Positions 17,527-25,615 of a stretch of DNA of 53,726 bases are shown piece by piece (position 1 is the stretch's first letter; the number at the start of each line of letters is the position of its first letter). The notes beneath the pieces are model-generated. The model worked only from the letters and a program-made list of their open reading frames with translations, searched no databases and was not told the origin of the DNA. A program made the position numbers and the translations under genes. The DNA is from an uncultured Bacteroidota bacterium (GTDB lineage Bacteria > Bacteroidota > Bacteroidia > Bacteroidales > UBA12481), in the NCBI GenBank assembly GCA_903919925.1, contig CAIXKO010000336.1, positions 1 to 53,726 of the forward strand, in the 5' to 3' direction.

Positions 17527-18816
17527 ATGAACCCATTCTTAATGCATCCCCGCGAGCAGATTACAGAAATAATCAGCCGAATTTACCATGGAGGAATGAC
17601 TACCACATCAGGAGGAAACATATCGATCAGGGATGAAAATGGCGATGTTTGGGTAACGCCATCTGCCATTGATAAAGGGTCGTTACGGCCATCGGACATT
17701 CTGTGTGTTCATCCCGACGGTTCGGTGTCCGGCCCGCACAAACCATCATCGGAATTACCGTTTCACCTGGCGATTTATAAGGTACGGCCCGATTTGAAAG
17801 CCATTGTTCACGCGCATCCGCCTGCGTTGGTTTCATTCAGTATTGTGCGGGATTTCCCCAATACCAATGTAATCCCTCAGGCCAGGCAGGTGTGCGGCCC
17901 GATCGGTTATGCAAAATATGAGTTACCAGGATCTCAGGCTTTGGGCGACAAAATTGCTGAAGAATTTATCAAAGGATTTAACGCGGTTATACTCGAAAAC
18001 CATGGAACCGTTGTTGGCGGGATTAATCTGCAGGACGCATTTGAAAGGTTTGAAACGTTTGAATTTGTAGCCAGGATAATCATTAATGCCCGAATGATTG
18101 GCACTCCTAACTACCTTAGTGAGGACCAGTTATTGGCTTTTGAGGCACAGTATGGAGAATCTGTACCTGAAATGCCGGCTGTTGAACATCCATCGGATGA
18201 GCGGGAGTTACGAACAGAGATATGCCGTATTGTGCGACGGGCCTGCGATCAGGGGCTGATGATCAGTACCTACGGAACCGTTTCCACCCGGTGGCGGGGG
18301 GAAGACTTTCTGATTACGCCGCGCAATTTCTCGCGCTGGGATATTGAGCCTTCGGATGTAGTTCAAATACGTCATGGCCAATGCGAACCCGGCAAAACCC
18401 CGAGCAGGTCGATCCTCATTCATCAGGAGATTTATCGCCGCAACCCATCTGTTAAAGCAATTATTTTTACCCAGGCTCCATATTCAATGGCATTCGGGGT
18501 TACCGGACAAAGTTTTGATAACCGTACGATCCCGGAAAGCTGGATTCTGCTTCAGGATGTCCCTCTGTTACCTTTCGGCGCCCATTTTGCAGGTCAGGAA
18601 AGAATCAGTCAATCGCTTCGTTCCGATCACCCGGTTTTAATTATCCAAAATGATAGCATTCTGGTTACCGGAAACAGCTTGCTTCATGCTTTTGACCGGC
18701 TTGAGGTAGCCGAGTTCAGTGCGAGATCCCTGATTCAAAGCATTCCACTGGGTACGATGAAGCCGATCGATGAATTCCAGATTGAAGAATTGAGAAAAAA
18801 ATTCCTTCCAGATTAA
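17527..18816 (+). CDS. Tandem-duplicated class II aldolase/adducin protein with a degenerate second domain
   Basis: 429 residues made of two class II aldolase/adducin domains. The first (about 10-205) is complete: TTSGGNISIR, TPSAIDKG, acid E76 (KPSSE), and zinc ligands H95 and H97 (VHAHPP) and H159 (ENHGTV). It should cleave a sugar phosphate such as fuculose- or rhamnulose-1-phosphate, or act as an epimerase/decarboxylase relative. The second (about 222-425) keeps the scaffold (STYGTVSTR, ITPRNFSRWD) but replaces the ligands: TPSRS for KPSSE, FTQAPYS for HAHPP, QNDSIL for ENHGTV. It can hardly bind zinc and may be structural or regulatory. Cytosolic, separate transcription unit. Confidence 0.9.
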   Translation: MNPFLMHPREQITEIISRIYHGGMTTTSGGNISIRDENGDVWVTPSAIDKGSLRPSDILCVHPDGSVSGPHKPSSELPFHLAIYKVRPDLKAIVHAHPPALVSFSIVRDFPNTNVIPQARQVCGPIGYAKYELPGSQALGDKIAEEFIKGFNAVILENHGTVVGGINLQDAFERFETFEFVARIIINARMIGTPNYLSEDQLLAFEAQYGESVPEMPAVEHPSDERELRTEICRIVRRACDQGLMISTYGTVSTRWRGEDFLITPRNFSRWDIEPSDVVQIRHGQCEPGKTPSRSILIHQEIYRRNPSVKAIIFTQAPYSMAFGVTGQSFDNRTIPESWILLQDVPLLPFGAHFAGQERISQSLRSDHPVLIIQNDSILVTGNSLLHAFDRLEVAEFSARSLIQSIPLGTMKPIDEFQIEELRKKFLPD

Positions 18817-18894
18817 CTTAAAAAGCGGAAATATTTACTGGAAATTAACTTATGATTTCAGGTATAATAAAATAATTTGCAAATTATCAGATCG

Positions 18895-18928
18895 TTGGTG
18901 GAAACCTAAATAAAACTAGTTACCTTTG
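18895..18928 (+). promoter_or_regulatory. Bacteroidota promoter upstream of the RRM gene
   Basis: TTG at 18895-18897, 23 bp, then TACCTTTG at 18921-18928, fitting the TTG-N17-23-TAnnTTTG consensus. The start codon lies 25 bp beyond the -7 box. Confidence 0.6.
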
Positions 18929-18953
18929 CACCGGTTTTAAATTAAATTGTATT

Positions 18954-19259
18954 ATGAAAATTTATGTAGGAAGTCTGCCTTACCGCGTTAGCGGAGACGA
19001 CTTAAAAGGGATCTTTGAAGAGTATGGCGAAGTTAGCTCGTCCACGGTTATTTCTGACAAATACACCGGAAGAAGCAAAGGGTTTGGATTTGTTGAAATG
19101 ACAAACGAACCTGAAGGAAAAAATGCAATCGAACAACTGAACGGCGCCGAAATCGAAGGTCGTACCATTGTTGTAAACGAAGCAATCGAAAAACAGGACA
19201 ATTTCAAGAAACGTGATAGTGGTGCACCACGCCGGGATAACTTCCGGAAGAGTTACTAG
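18954..19259 (+). CDS. RRM-domain RNA-binding protein
   Basis: 101 residues holding one RNA recognition motif. RNP2 is IYVGSL (3-8), RNP1 is KGFGFVEM (42-49), with the aromatic residues that stack on RNA present (Tyr4, Phe44, Phe46). A short basic tail (KKRDSGAPRRDNFRK) follows. It resembles the glycine-rich RNA-binding proteins that Bacteroidota and Cyanobacteria use as RNA chaperones; in the former they are abundant post-transcriptional regulators. Own promoter (18895-18928) and own terminator (19293-19325), so it is monocistronic and probably highly expressed. Confidence 0.95.
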   Translation: MKIYVGSLPYRVSGDDLKGIFEEYGEVSSSTVISDKYTGRSKGFGFVEMTNEPEGKNAIEQLNGAEIEGRTIVVNEAIEKQDNFKKRDSGAPRRDNFRKSY

Positions 19260-19292
19260 TGTCTGGAAGCACGTCGTGTTAAGTTTATTTCG

Positions 19293-19325
19293 AACAGCCC
19301 CGCCCCAACGCGGGGTTGTTTGTTT
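19293..19325 (+). terminator. Strong rho-independent terminator after the RRM gene
   Basis: Stem AACAGCCCCGC (19293-19303), loop CCCAAC, right arm GCGGGGTTGTT (19310-19320), perfect except at one position, followed by TGTTT. Confidence 0.85.
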
Positions 19326-19332
19326 AAAAAAC

Positions 19333-19378
19333 GTGAAGAACGTGAAGAACGTAAAGAACGTGAAGAATCGTGAAGAAT
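19333..19378 (+). repeat. Third GTGAAGAAC 9-bp array (5 units)
   Basis: GTGAAGAAC twice, GTAAAGAAC, GTGAAGAAT, then after one extra base GTGAAGAAT. It starts 8 bp after the T-run of the RRM terminator and ends about 17 bp before the next start codon. Same orientation as the other two arrays. Confidence 0.85.
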
Positions 19379-19395
19379 TGTAAAGATAGTTGGCT

Positions 19396-19605
19396 ATGAG
19401 ATTTTTGGTGTGTCCGCAGTGTGGGATCATACGGTTTATGGTTAAGAATGACCGGGGGGAAAGCGTGGTAGTGCAGGTTACCCGTGATTTTGAAATTATA
19501 CCCGTGAATCAGGATGAAAGCCTCGATGGTTTTAACCTGGATTACCTTTTTTGTTTAGGATGTTCCTGGAAAGGGAGCAAAAAAAAGCTGGTTAGATTTT
19601 TATAG
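19396..19605 (+). CDS. Small protein with a CxxC...CxxC zinc-ribbon-like pattern
   Basis: 69 residues from ATG 19396. Cysteines occur as CPQCG (residues 6-9) and CLGCSW near the C-terminus, an arrangement that could hold one zinc ion. The middle is a beta-rich segment, ESVVVQVTRDFEIIPV. There is no signal peptide. I do not recognise a named family; similar two-CxxC proteins are common in this phylum. It lies immediately downstream of the repeat array and has no visible promoter of its own. Confidence 0.6.
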   Translation: MRFLVCPQCGIIRFMVKNDRGESVVVQVTRDFEIIPVNQDESLDGFNLDYLFCLGCSWKGSKKKLVRFL

Positions 19606-19689
19606 ATAATAAAATGTGATAAAGTTGGCTTACAGATGTAAAAGCGTTCCATTTCGTATATTTATCGGATAAACTTAGGCGGTTCTCAG

Positions 19690-20757
19690 ATGAAGAAGTT
19701 TCTGATATTCATTGGGGTGCTGGTTATCTTAACCGGGGGTACCATCGGGATGTATTATCTCCTGAGGCAAGTTCCTGAGCCGGAAGAGGCTATGGATCAA
19801 TCCAAAGGTACCGCAATTGTAATTACCGGGGCAGCTGCAAGAATACCACAAGAGGCCGCTTTACTTGAACAATTGTATTACTCAGGTGAGCTCCGGGATC
19901 TTGTTTTCATCTCCGGGGTAAGTTCCGGCGCCCTGAACGCGGTGATTTTAAATGCTATTCTCGAAAGGACATATACCTGGAAAAGGTACAGGAATCTGCT
20001 TTACTCGTTGAAAAATCAAAGCATTTTCTATTCAGAGCGCAAACCCATGCCGGTGAATACTGATCCTTTGCGCAAGCTTTTAACCGCCGTTCTTCATGAT
20101 ACCCTTGGTTATTTTAAACTCAAGGATTTGCCCTACCCCACCTCACTTTCCACGGTTAGCCTGAATATTAAATCGTGGCCGGACCAAACTTTCCGGTTAT
20201 CGAATCGGAAAATAAATACAGAAAGTGACCCGGAGCTGGACCTGGTGGAAGTGTTGATGGCATCAACCGCTTTTCCGCTGGCTTTCCCGCCTGTCAGGAT
20301 CAGCAAGAACAGCACACTTCCGCGTGGAAGGTTCATTGACGGTGCCACAACAGCCGATTATATTCCTTATCGGGCAGTGTTGGAATTTGAAAAATTTTCT
20401 CGACACAATGTCAATCGGATGATTATTGTTAGTCGCAAGCTCGATACTGAGGAAGGACTCAGGGCTGAGCTTTTTAACATGGGGATCAACCGTCTTGATA
20501 TGGCAGATAAATTAGGGATTGCATTTGAAGATCTTGCTCAGCGGGCATTTTTTAAAGGCCTGGAATCGTTGATCAAAGAAGCTCCGGTACTCTCTCAAAA
20601 AACATTGGTTTATTTACCTGCCATAACTGGTGAATACCCGCTATTCGATTTCAACAATCTGAAAGAGCAGTATTTAGCATCGCGTGAGTGGGCCCGTACG
20701 CACAAGCCGATCCCTTTGGATGTTTTTTTAAAGGAAGGAATTTCAATATACGATTAA
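19690..20757 (+). CDS. Membrane-anchored patatin-like phospholipase
   Basis: 355 residues. An N-terminal hydrophobic helix (3-24) anchors or exports the protein. The patatin core has the serine elbow G76-V-S78-S-G80 and the partner Asp in D217-G218 (RFIDGAT), giving the Ser/Asp dyad of lipid acyl hydrolases. The oxyanion-hole loop, normally GGGxKG or GGGxRG, reads TGAAARIP here, which is unusual. It probably hydrolyses membrane phospholipids or other acyl esters. The next gene follows after 9 bp, so they form an operon. Confidence 0.85.
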   Translation: MKKFLIFIGVLVILTGGTIGMYYLLRQVPEPEEAMDQSKGTAIVITGAAARIPQEAALLEQLYYSGELRDLVFISGVSSGALNAVILNAILERTYTWKRYRNLLYSLKNQSIFYSERKPMPVNTDPLRKLLTAVLHDTLGYFKLKDLPYPTSLSTVSLNIKSWPDQTFRLSNRKINTESDPELDLVEVLMASTAFPLAFPPVRISKNSTLPRGRFIDGATTADYIPYRAVLEFEKFSRHNVNRMIIVSRKLDTEEGLRAELFNMGINRLDMADKLGIAFEDLAQRAFFKGLESLIKEAPVLSQKTLVYLPAITGEYPLFDFNNLKEQYLASREWARTHKPIPLDVFLKEGISIYD

Positions 20758-20766
20758 CAGTATAAT

Positions 20767-21231
20767 ATGGATACTCCGAAATCAGTCCACCTAAAGGATC
20801 AAATCAAAAAAGTGATCCTTGGTGATTATGCACGGATCATGGAAACCAGGGAAAGTACATTAGGTAAGTTTATACTGATAGCGGTTGGGATTGAATTTTT
20901 AGGAGCCTGTCTCGACCGGCAGCACTTAAATGCGACCGGAAGAAGTGAGAAGCGTTTTAACACAGCTATCAGGGAGCTCTTTCCGAAAAAGTATCACCAT
21001 TTCTCCCGCCAGGAATCGATCCCGAATCTTTTTGTTGATTTCCGCTGTCCGGTCATTCATCAATTCAGGCCGGGAAAATCAGTAATTCTCTATTCCATCG
21101 AAGATATTGGCAAGCAAAGCCATTTACTTTACCATGCAGGAGGCTCTCTGATCCTGGTAGCGGAAGAGTTTTATAAAGATCTTGCAGGGGCCGGGGTTGA
21201 AATGATTAAGAGGATTGAATCTACCGGTTAA
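20767..21231 (+). CDS. Hypothetical protein in operon with the patatin gene
   Basis: 154 residues, cytosolic by composition, and mixed alpha/beta. The N-terminal half has a helix-rich region (KFILIAVGIEFLGACLD), then KRFNTAIRELFPKKYHHFS and a segment NLFVDFRCPVIHQFRPGKS. I do not recognise a family. The 9-bp spacing to the patatin gene suggests a shared job, perhaps as a partner or regulator of the lipase. The stop overlaps the convergent aminotransferase gene by 4 bp. Confidence 0.7.
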   Translation: MDTPKSVHLKDQIKKVILGDYARIMETRESTLGKFILIAVGIEFLGACLDRQHLNATGRSEKRFNTAIRELFPKKYHHFSRQESIPNLFVDFRCPVIHQFRPGKSVILYSIEDIGKQSHLLYHAGGSLILVAEEFYKDLAGAGVEMIKRIESTG

Positions 21232-22535
21232 ACCGCTATTTCCCGTATTATTTTCAAGCAACGGTCGATTTCCGCGATGCTGTTATAAATGTGAGTTGAA
21301 TGACGCAACCCATGAATATCGCTTGAAGAACGGGGTCTTAATTTATCGCGGTTCCACATCAGCTCCTGCAGTTTTGGACCGGTCCATCCATCAACATTGT
21401 ACACCGTGATACCGGCGCACATGTTCTCGTCTGAGGGAGAATACATTTTTACTTTAGGCAATTTCCGAAGTTCATCGCGAAGATATTTGCCAAGGAATTT
21501 TATTCTCGCCAGTATCTTGTCCTGGCCAATCTCATTGGTAAAATCCAGTGCCGCTTCCAGTCCGTGGAGCAAGGTAAGACTGCCGGTTCCGCGCTGGGTA
21601 AAGCGGAATCCCTCATCTACATGATTGTCCCACTGTGAGCTCGCAATGGTTGTTGAGATCTCCGGTGCGCGATCCTTGCGGATAAACAGGAATCCGTTCC
21701 CACTGGGTGCCAGCACCCACTTATGGAAACAACCCACATATGCATCGCAGCCAATGTCATGAATATCTAGTGGAATCATACCAAATGCCTGAGCTCCGTC
21801 GATTACCGTAAATATCCCTCTTTTCCGCGCTTCGGCGCAGATTTCTTTAACCGGCAAAATGGCTCCGCTGCCGGAAATCACGTGCGACAATACCAGTACC
21901 TTGGTCTTCTTTGTAAATGAGTTCACTACAATATCAGCAAACACCTGTTGAGGGGAGTGTGCCGGTTTCGATATTTTCATCTCCCGGTAAATAATTCCAT
22001 CCCTTTTCTCGCGCGCTTGCCATGAACTTTTGCCGCCGGGATGCTCCTGATCGCTGGTTATCACCTCATCACCTTTTGATAGCTGAAGGCCCATGCAAAC
22101 AAAGCTCATTGCCATGGTAACGTTTTCAGTGAGCGACAGTTCACTCATATCGACATTCATCAGTTTTGCCGCTTTGGTACGAATACCTTCGTACGGAAAA
22201 TATCCCGACATCATATCCCCGTCGGCAACATAATCCCACTCGGCCAGGTTTGAAGCTGCAACATGCAGGTGCTCAGTCATCCGCGCCACTACCACCCGGG
22301 GCATGGCACCCATGGTACCGGTATTGAAGAACACCTCGTCCTTGCGGAGCATGAACTGATCGCGAATGCGGGACCAAAAATCAGGATCATCGGCATCCGG
22401 AACCGGCGGAATGTCGAATTCCTTGCGTAGTTCATTCATGCTGCTTAGTGGAGCTGCCCATCCGGTTTGGCTCAACATCGGCAGTGCTAAGGCCGATAAA
22501 GCCACGGTTTTCATCATTTCGCGCCTGGTTGTCAT
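21228..22535 (-). CDS. Tat-exported class V aminotransferase-fold PLP enzyme (isopenicillin N epimerase-like)
   Basis: 435 residues from ATG 22535. The N-terminus MTTRREMMKTVALSALALPM is a twin-arginine-type leader, so a folded, cofactor-loaded enzyme is exported. The class V fold is clear: FFNTGTMGAMP (64-79), TENVTMAMSF, SDQEHPGG, D246 in VIDGAQAFG (pairs with the pyridine nitrogen) and K272 in GCFHKWVLAP (Schiff-base lysine). Relatives include isopenicillin N epimerase and cysteine desulfurase-like enzymes; the substrate is unknown. Upstream in-frame start codons would place the leader about 39 residues in and are rejected. Confidence 0.9.
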   Translation of the reverse strand: MTTRREMMKTVALSALALPMLSQTGWAAPLSSMNELRKEFDIPPVPDADDPDFWSRIRDQFMLRKDEVFFNTGTMGAMPRVVVARMTEHLHVAASNLAEWDYVADGDMMSGYFPYEGIRTKAAKLMNVDMSELSLTENVTMAMSFVCMGLQLSKGDEVITSDQEHPGGKSSWQAREKRDGIIYREMKISKPAHSPQQVFADIVVNSFTKKTKVLVLSHVISGSGAILPVKEICAEARKRGIFTVIDGAQAFGMIPLDIHDIGCDAYVGCFHKWVLAPSGNGFLFIRKDRAPEISTTIASSQWDNHVDEGFRFTQRGTGSLTLLHGLEAALDFTNEIGQDKILARIKFLGKYLRDELRKLPKVKMYSPSDENMCAGITVYNVDGWTGPKLQELMWNRDKLRPRSSSDIHGLRHSTHIYNSIAEIDRCLKIIREIAV

Positions 22536-22610
22536 CGGAGATTTCTTTTGTTTAATAATGGGCAAAAAGTACGAAAAATCGGGTGATTTAAAAGGGGTGT
22601 CAAGTTTTCT

Positions 22611-22618
22611 TATATTTG
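22611..22618 (+). promoter_or_regulatory. -7 box (TATATTTG) upstream of the lipoprotein-GH38-DUF1080 operon
   Basis: TATATTTG matches TAnnTTTG and sits 23 bp before ATG 22642. No clear -33 TTG was found at the usual distance. Confidence 0.4.
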
Positions 22619-22641
22619 GATGAAGAAAATAATGAAATAAC

Positions 22642-22941
22642 ATGAATCGCATTATTTACCTGTGTGTGATTGTTGCCTGGATGACAGGTTGCCGGAAGGA
22701 TCACGGTTTCGATAATAGCGGGACCATTTTTGGTTTTGATTACCGTAAGTGCATGTGTTGTGGTGGATGGTTCATCAAAATCGATCAGGACACATTGAGG
22801 TTCGACCGGTTGCCGGAAGGTTGCACGGTGGATTTGAATGATCCGGTTTTTCCTGTTGAAGTATACCTGGACTGGCAGCCTAAAGACCCAAAATGCCTTG
22901 GAGATGAAATAATTATAACCCGAATGGAATTAAAAAAATGA
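22642..22941 (+). CDS. Small hypothetical lipoprotein heading the GH38 operon
   Basis: 99 residues. The leader MNRIIYLCVIVAWMTGC ends in a lipobox. The mature part carries CMCCGGWFIKIDQDTLRF, a cysteine cluster at the start of a small beta-sandwich-like sequence, and further single Cys residues at CTVD and KCLG. No family recognised, but CxCCGGW lipoproteins of this size occur widely in Bacteroidota. Its stop codon overlaps the start of the GH38 gene (ATGA, 22938-22941), so translation is coupled. Confidence 0.78.
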   Translation: MNRIIYLCVIVAWMTGCRKDHGFDNSGTIFGFDYRKCMCCGGWFIKIDQDTLRFDRLPEGCTVDLNDPVFPVEVYLDWQPKDPKCLGDEIIITRMELKK

Positions 22942-25607
22942 AAAGAATTTTTACGATTATCCTAGTATTAAGCACATTAATTGGTTCCGATTTTGCCCAG
23001 GAGCGAAAACCGAATCCCAGGTTGGAACAGATCATTTTTGTATTTAAAACCCATTTCGACATTGGGTATACCGATTTGGCGGAGCGCATTGTTCAGAAGT
23101 ACAGCACATCGATGATTAATGAAACTTTAAAAACGCTCGATGAATCCAAATCCATGCCGGCCGATAATCAGTTCCGTTGGACGGTTCCAGGTTGGCCAAT
23201 GAAGGAGATTCTCGAAAACAGAACGGGGGAATCAAAAAAAGTTATTGATGATGCCATACGGGAGGGCCGGTTTGTGGTTCATGCCTTGCCTTTCACCTTT
23301 GAAACCGAGGCAGGCACTCCGGAGGCCTTAACCAGGAGTATGCAGTTTTCATCCAGGATTGCGCGCGACCATGGATTGGAACTTCCCCGGGATGCCAAGC
23401 TGACTGATGTTCCCAGCCATTCCTGGTTTTTACCTACGCTGCTAAAAAATGCAGGAGTAGATTTTCTTCAGATCGGTTGTAATTCTGCATCCAGCTCTCC
23501 CAAAGTTCCGGTTCTGTTTTGGTGGGAAGGGCCCGATCAGTCGAGGTTGATGACCTTGTATTGGGAAGCTTACTATGGCACTGATATTATCCCGGCTGAT
23601 GATTGGCCTTTTAAAACCTGGATCGCCATAATACACACCAATGATAACGTAGGTGCACCACCGATAGAGGAAGTAAAGAAAACGCTGGAGGCTGCGCGAA
23701 AACTTGCACCCAATGCTAAACTGACCATCGGAAGGATGTCGGATTTTTACGATGCAATCATGAAAGAGAAACCGGTTCTTCCGGTAATCAAAGGGGATAT
23801 GCCTGACACGTGGATTCATGGTTACATGTCGATGCCTGAAGAAGTTAAAGCTGCAGGAAAGGTTAAATCCGATGCCATCGGGTTAGAGATTCTCAGCACT
23901 GAACTTGAGATGTGGGGAGGAACCCCGAATGATGCAACCGGTAAGATCAAAGATATTTACGAGCAAAGCCTGCTGTTTGATGAACACACATTTGGGCTGG
24001 CCATGTCGCACGGGGCATCGGGCTACTGGTGCTATGGCGATGAGTTCAAGCGGTTAAGATCAGACGGAATATTTGACAAAATTGAGCTTTCGTGGAAGGA
24101 AAAGGGGTTGCATGTGCTGGAGGCTGAGGTCCTGGATCAGGGCACATTTTCCAGAAAAATGGAGGAATTGACTGCCTCGGTGGGGGTTGAAGGTACCCGT
24201 GTGATTGTGTACAATCCGCTGCCCTGGAAACGCACCGGGTGGATCACACTGAAGCATCATTCCGGTTGGTTTCCGGCTAAAGCATTGAAGGATAGCGAAA
24301 CAGGAAAAATCATCCCGATCAGCAATGAAGGCAACATCATTACTTTTATGGCTGAAGATGTTCCATCGCTGGGTTATAAAACATATACTACGGCCCAGCC
24401 AATAGCTGATAATTCTAAAGAAGTGCTGAAGGCTACCGATCAGGGGAGTGTGCTTTTGGAAAACGAGTTTGTGCGGATCGGCATAGATAAAAAAACCGGC
24501 AATATTATTTCACTGGTCAATAAAAAGACTGGACGCGAATTTGCCAAAACCGGCACAGGCTATGGCATGGGTGAGTATTTGTATGAGCGGTTTGGTAAAG
24601 AGAATACTGATCAGTACGCTAAAGATTACATAAAAGGCGGTTGGGATTGGGCACCGGCCGAGTTGGGGCGGATCAATCTGAGCGATGATCCATATCGTTC
24701 ATCCACCGGCGCTGAGCCTAAAGTTCAGATAGAGAAAACCGGACAGTCAGTATCGGCCTATTTTTCTTACCAACAAAGTAAAAGCATGCCTCATGATTAC
24801 AGTATCCGGTACCGTTTGGTTGCAGGATTGCCCTATCTGGAGGTTAACTGGGCGATAAACAGCAAACCGGCGGATTCATGGCCGGAAGGAGGCTGGCTAT
24901 GCTTTCCCCTTAACATAGATAATCCAAAATTCCTTTTGGGCAGAACCGGGGCCATTTCCAATCCCGCAGTTGATTTCGTAAAGGGCTCAAATTTCGACTA
25001 TTGTTTTGTACAGGAGGGAATAGCAATCCTTGACAAGAACAATCAGGGAATTGGCCTCTACTCGCCCGATTTACCCGGAATCAGCCTGGACAGGCCCGGA
25101 TTATGGAAATACAGTAAAAACTTTATGCCGGAGCGGTCAAATGTATTTTTCAATTTGTACAATAATCAATGGAGCACCAACTTCACCGAGTGGATTGAAG
25201 GATCCTGGAATGCACGCGTATTTATGTGGTTCATTGATGATTATGAAAATGAAAAATCGCTAATCACTCCTGCCCTTGAGCAAAGGCATCCACTGGTTGC
25301 CACGGTAGGCAGTGGAAGGGGGGGATCACTGCCTGCTGTTCAAACGGGAGTTACTCTTTCAGCTAAAGGGTTGTTGATTACCGCTTTTGGACCCAACCCT
25401 GATGGCACAGGTACGATACTGAGATTGTGGGAAAAGGCCGGAAAAGGAGGCAAACTAATTATTACCCTGCCTGCCGGAACCCACTTCAAATCGGCCCAAC
25501 CCTGCAACCTTCGGGGAGCTTTTACGGGAGCTCCTATCCTGTTATCAGCGAATAAAATTGAAATAAACTATCATTCCTATCAACCCATATCCTTAATCCT
25601 AAATTAA
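22938..25607 (+). CDS. GH38-family alpha-mannosidase-like glycoside hydrolase, secreted
   Basis: 889 residues with a signal peptide (1-20). The GH38 N-terminal domain shows THFDIGYTD with H39 and D41, expected zinc ligands, and TDVPSHSWFLP, where D157 corresponds to the nucleophile in the DxxGH-type motif of family members. A middle helical region contains EMWGGTPNDATGKIK, and the C-terminal half is a beta-sandwich domain of the mannosidase type (LLENEFVRIGIDKKTGNI). It should remove alpha-mannose or a related residue. The motif spellings differ from the canonical HVDAGW and IDPFGHS, so the substrate may not be mannose. Second gene of a three-gene operon. Confidence 0.87.
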   Translation: MKRIFTIILVLSTLIGSDFAQERKPNPRLEQIIFVFKTHFDIGYTDLAERIVQKYSTSMINETLKTLDESKSMPADNQFRWTVPGWPMKEILENRTGESKKVIDDAIREGRFVVHALPFTFETEAGTPEALTRSMQFSSRIARDHGLELPRDAKLTDVPSHSWFLPTLLKNAGVDFLQIGCNSASSSPKVPVLFWWEGPDQSRLMTLYWEAYYGTDIIPADDWPFKTWIAIIHTNDNVGAPPIEEVKKTLEAARKLAPNAKLTIGRMSDFYDAIMKEKPVLPVIKGDMPDTWIHGYMSMPEEVKAAGKVKSDAIGLEILSTELEMWGGTPNDATGKIKDIYEQSLLFDEHTFGLAMSHGASGYWCYGDEFKRLRSDGIFDKIELSWKEKGLHVLEAEVLDQGTFSRKMEELTASVGVEGTRVIVYNPLPWKRTGWITLKHHSGWFPAKALKDSETGKIIPISNEGNIITFMAEDVPSLGYKTYTTAQPIADNSKEVLKATDQGSVLLENEFVRIGIDKKTGNIISLVNKKTGREFAKTGTGYGMGEYLYERFGKENTDQYAKDYIKGGWDWAPAELGRINLSDDPYRSSTGAEPKVQIEKTGQSVSAYFSYQQSKSMPHDYSIRYRLVAGLPYLEVNWAINSKPADSWPEGGWLCFPLNIDNPKFLLGRTGAISNPAVDFVKGSNFDYCFVQEGIAILDKNNQGIGLYSPDLPGISLDRPGLWKYSKNFMPERSNVFFNLYNNQWSTNFTEWIEGSWNARVFMWFIDDYENEKSLITPALEQRHPLVATVGSGRGGSLPAVQTGVTLSAKGLLITAFGPNPDGTGTILRLWEKAGKGGKLIITLPAGTHFKSAQPCNLRGAFTGAPILLSANKIEINYHSYQPISLILN

Positions 25608-25615
25608 TCCAGAGC

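Noticed and set aside
19002-19430. 142-codon minus-strand frame with Phe-Phe-Thr repeats over the RRM gene
   Set aside because: The repeat is simply the complement of the 9-bp array, and the rest is antisense to a clear RRM domain.
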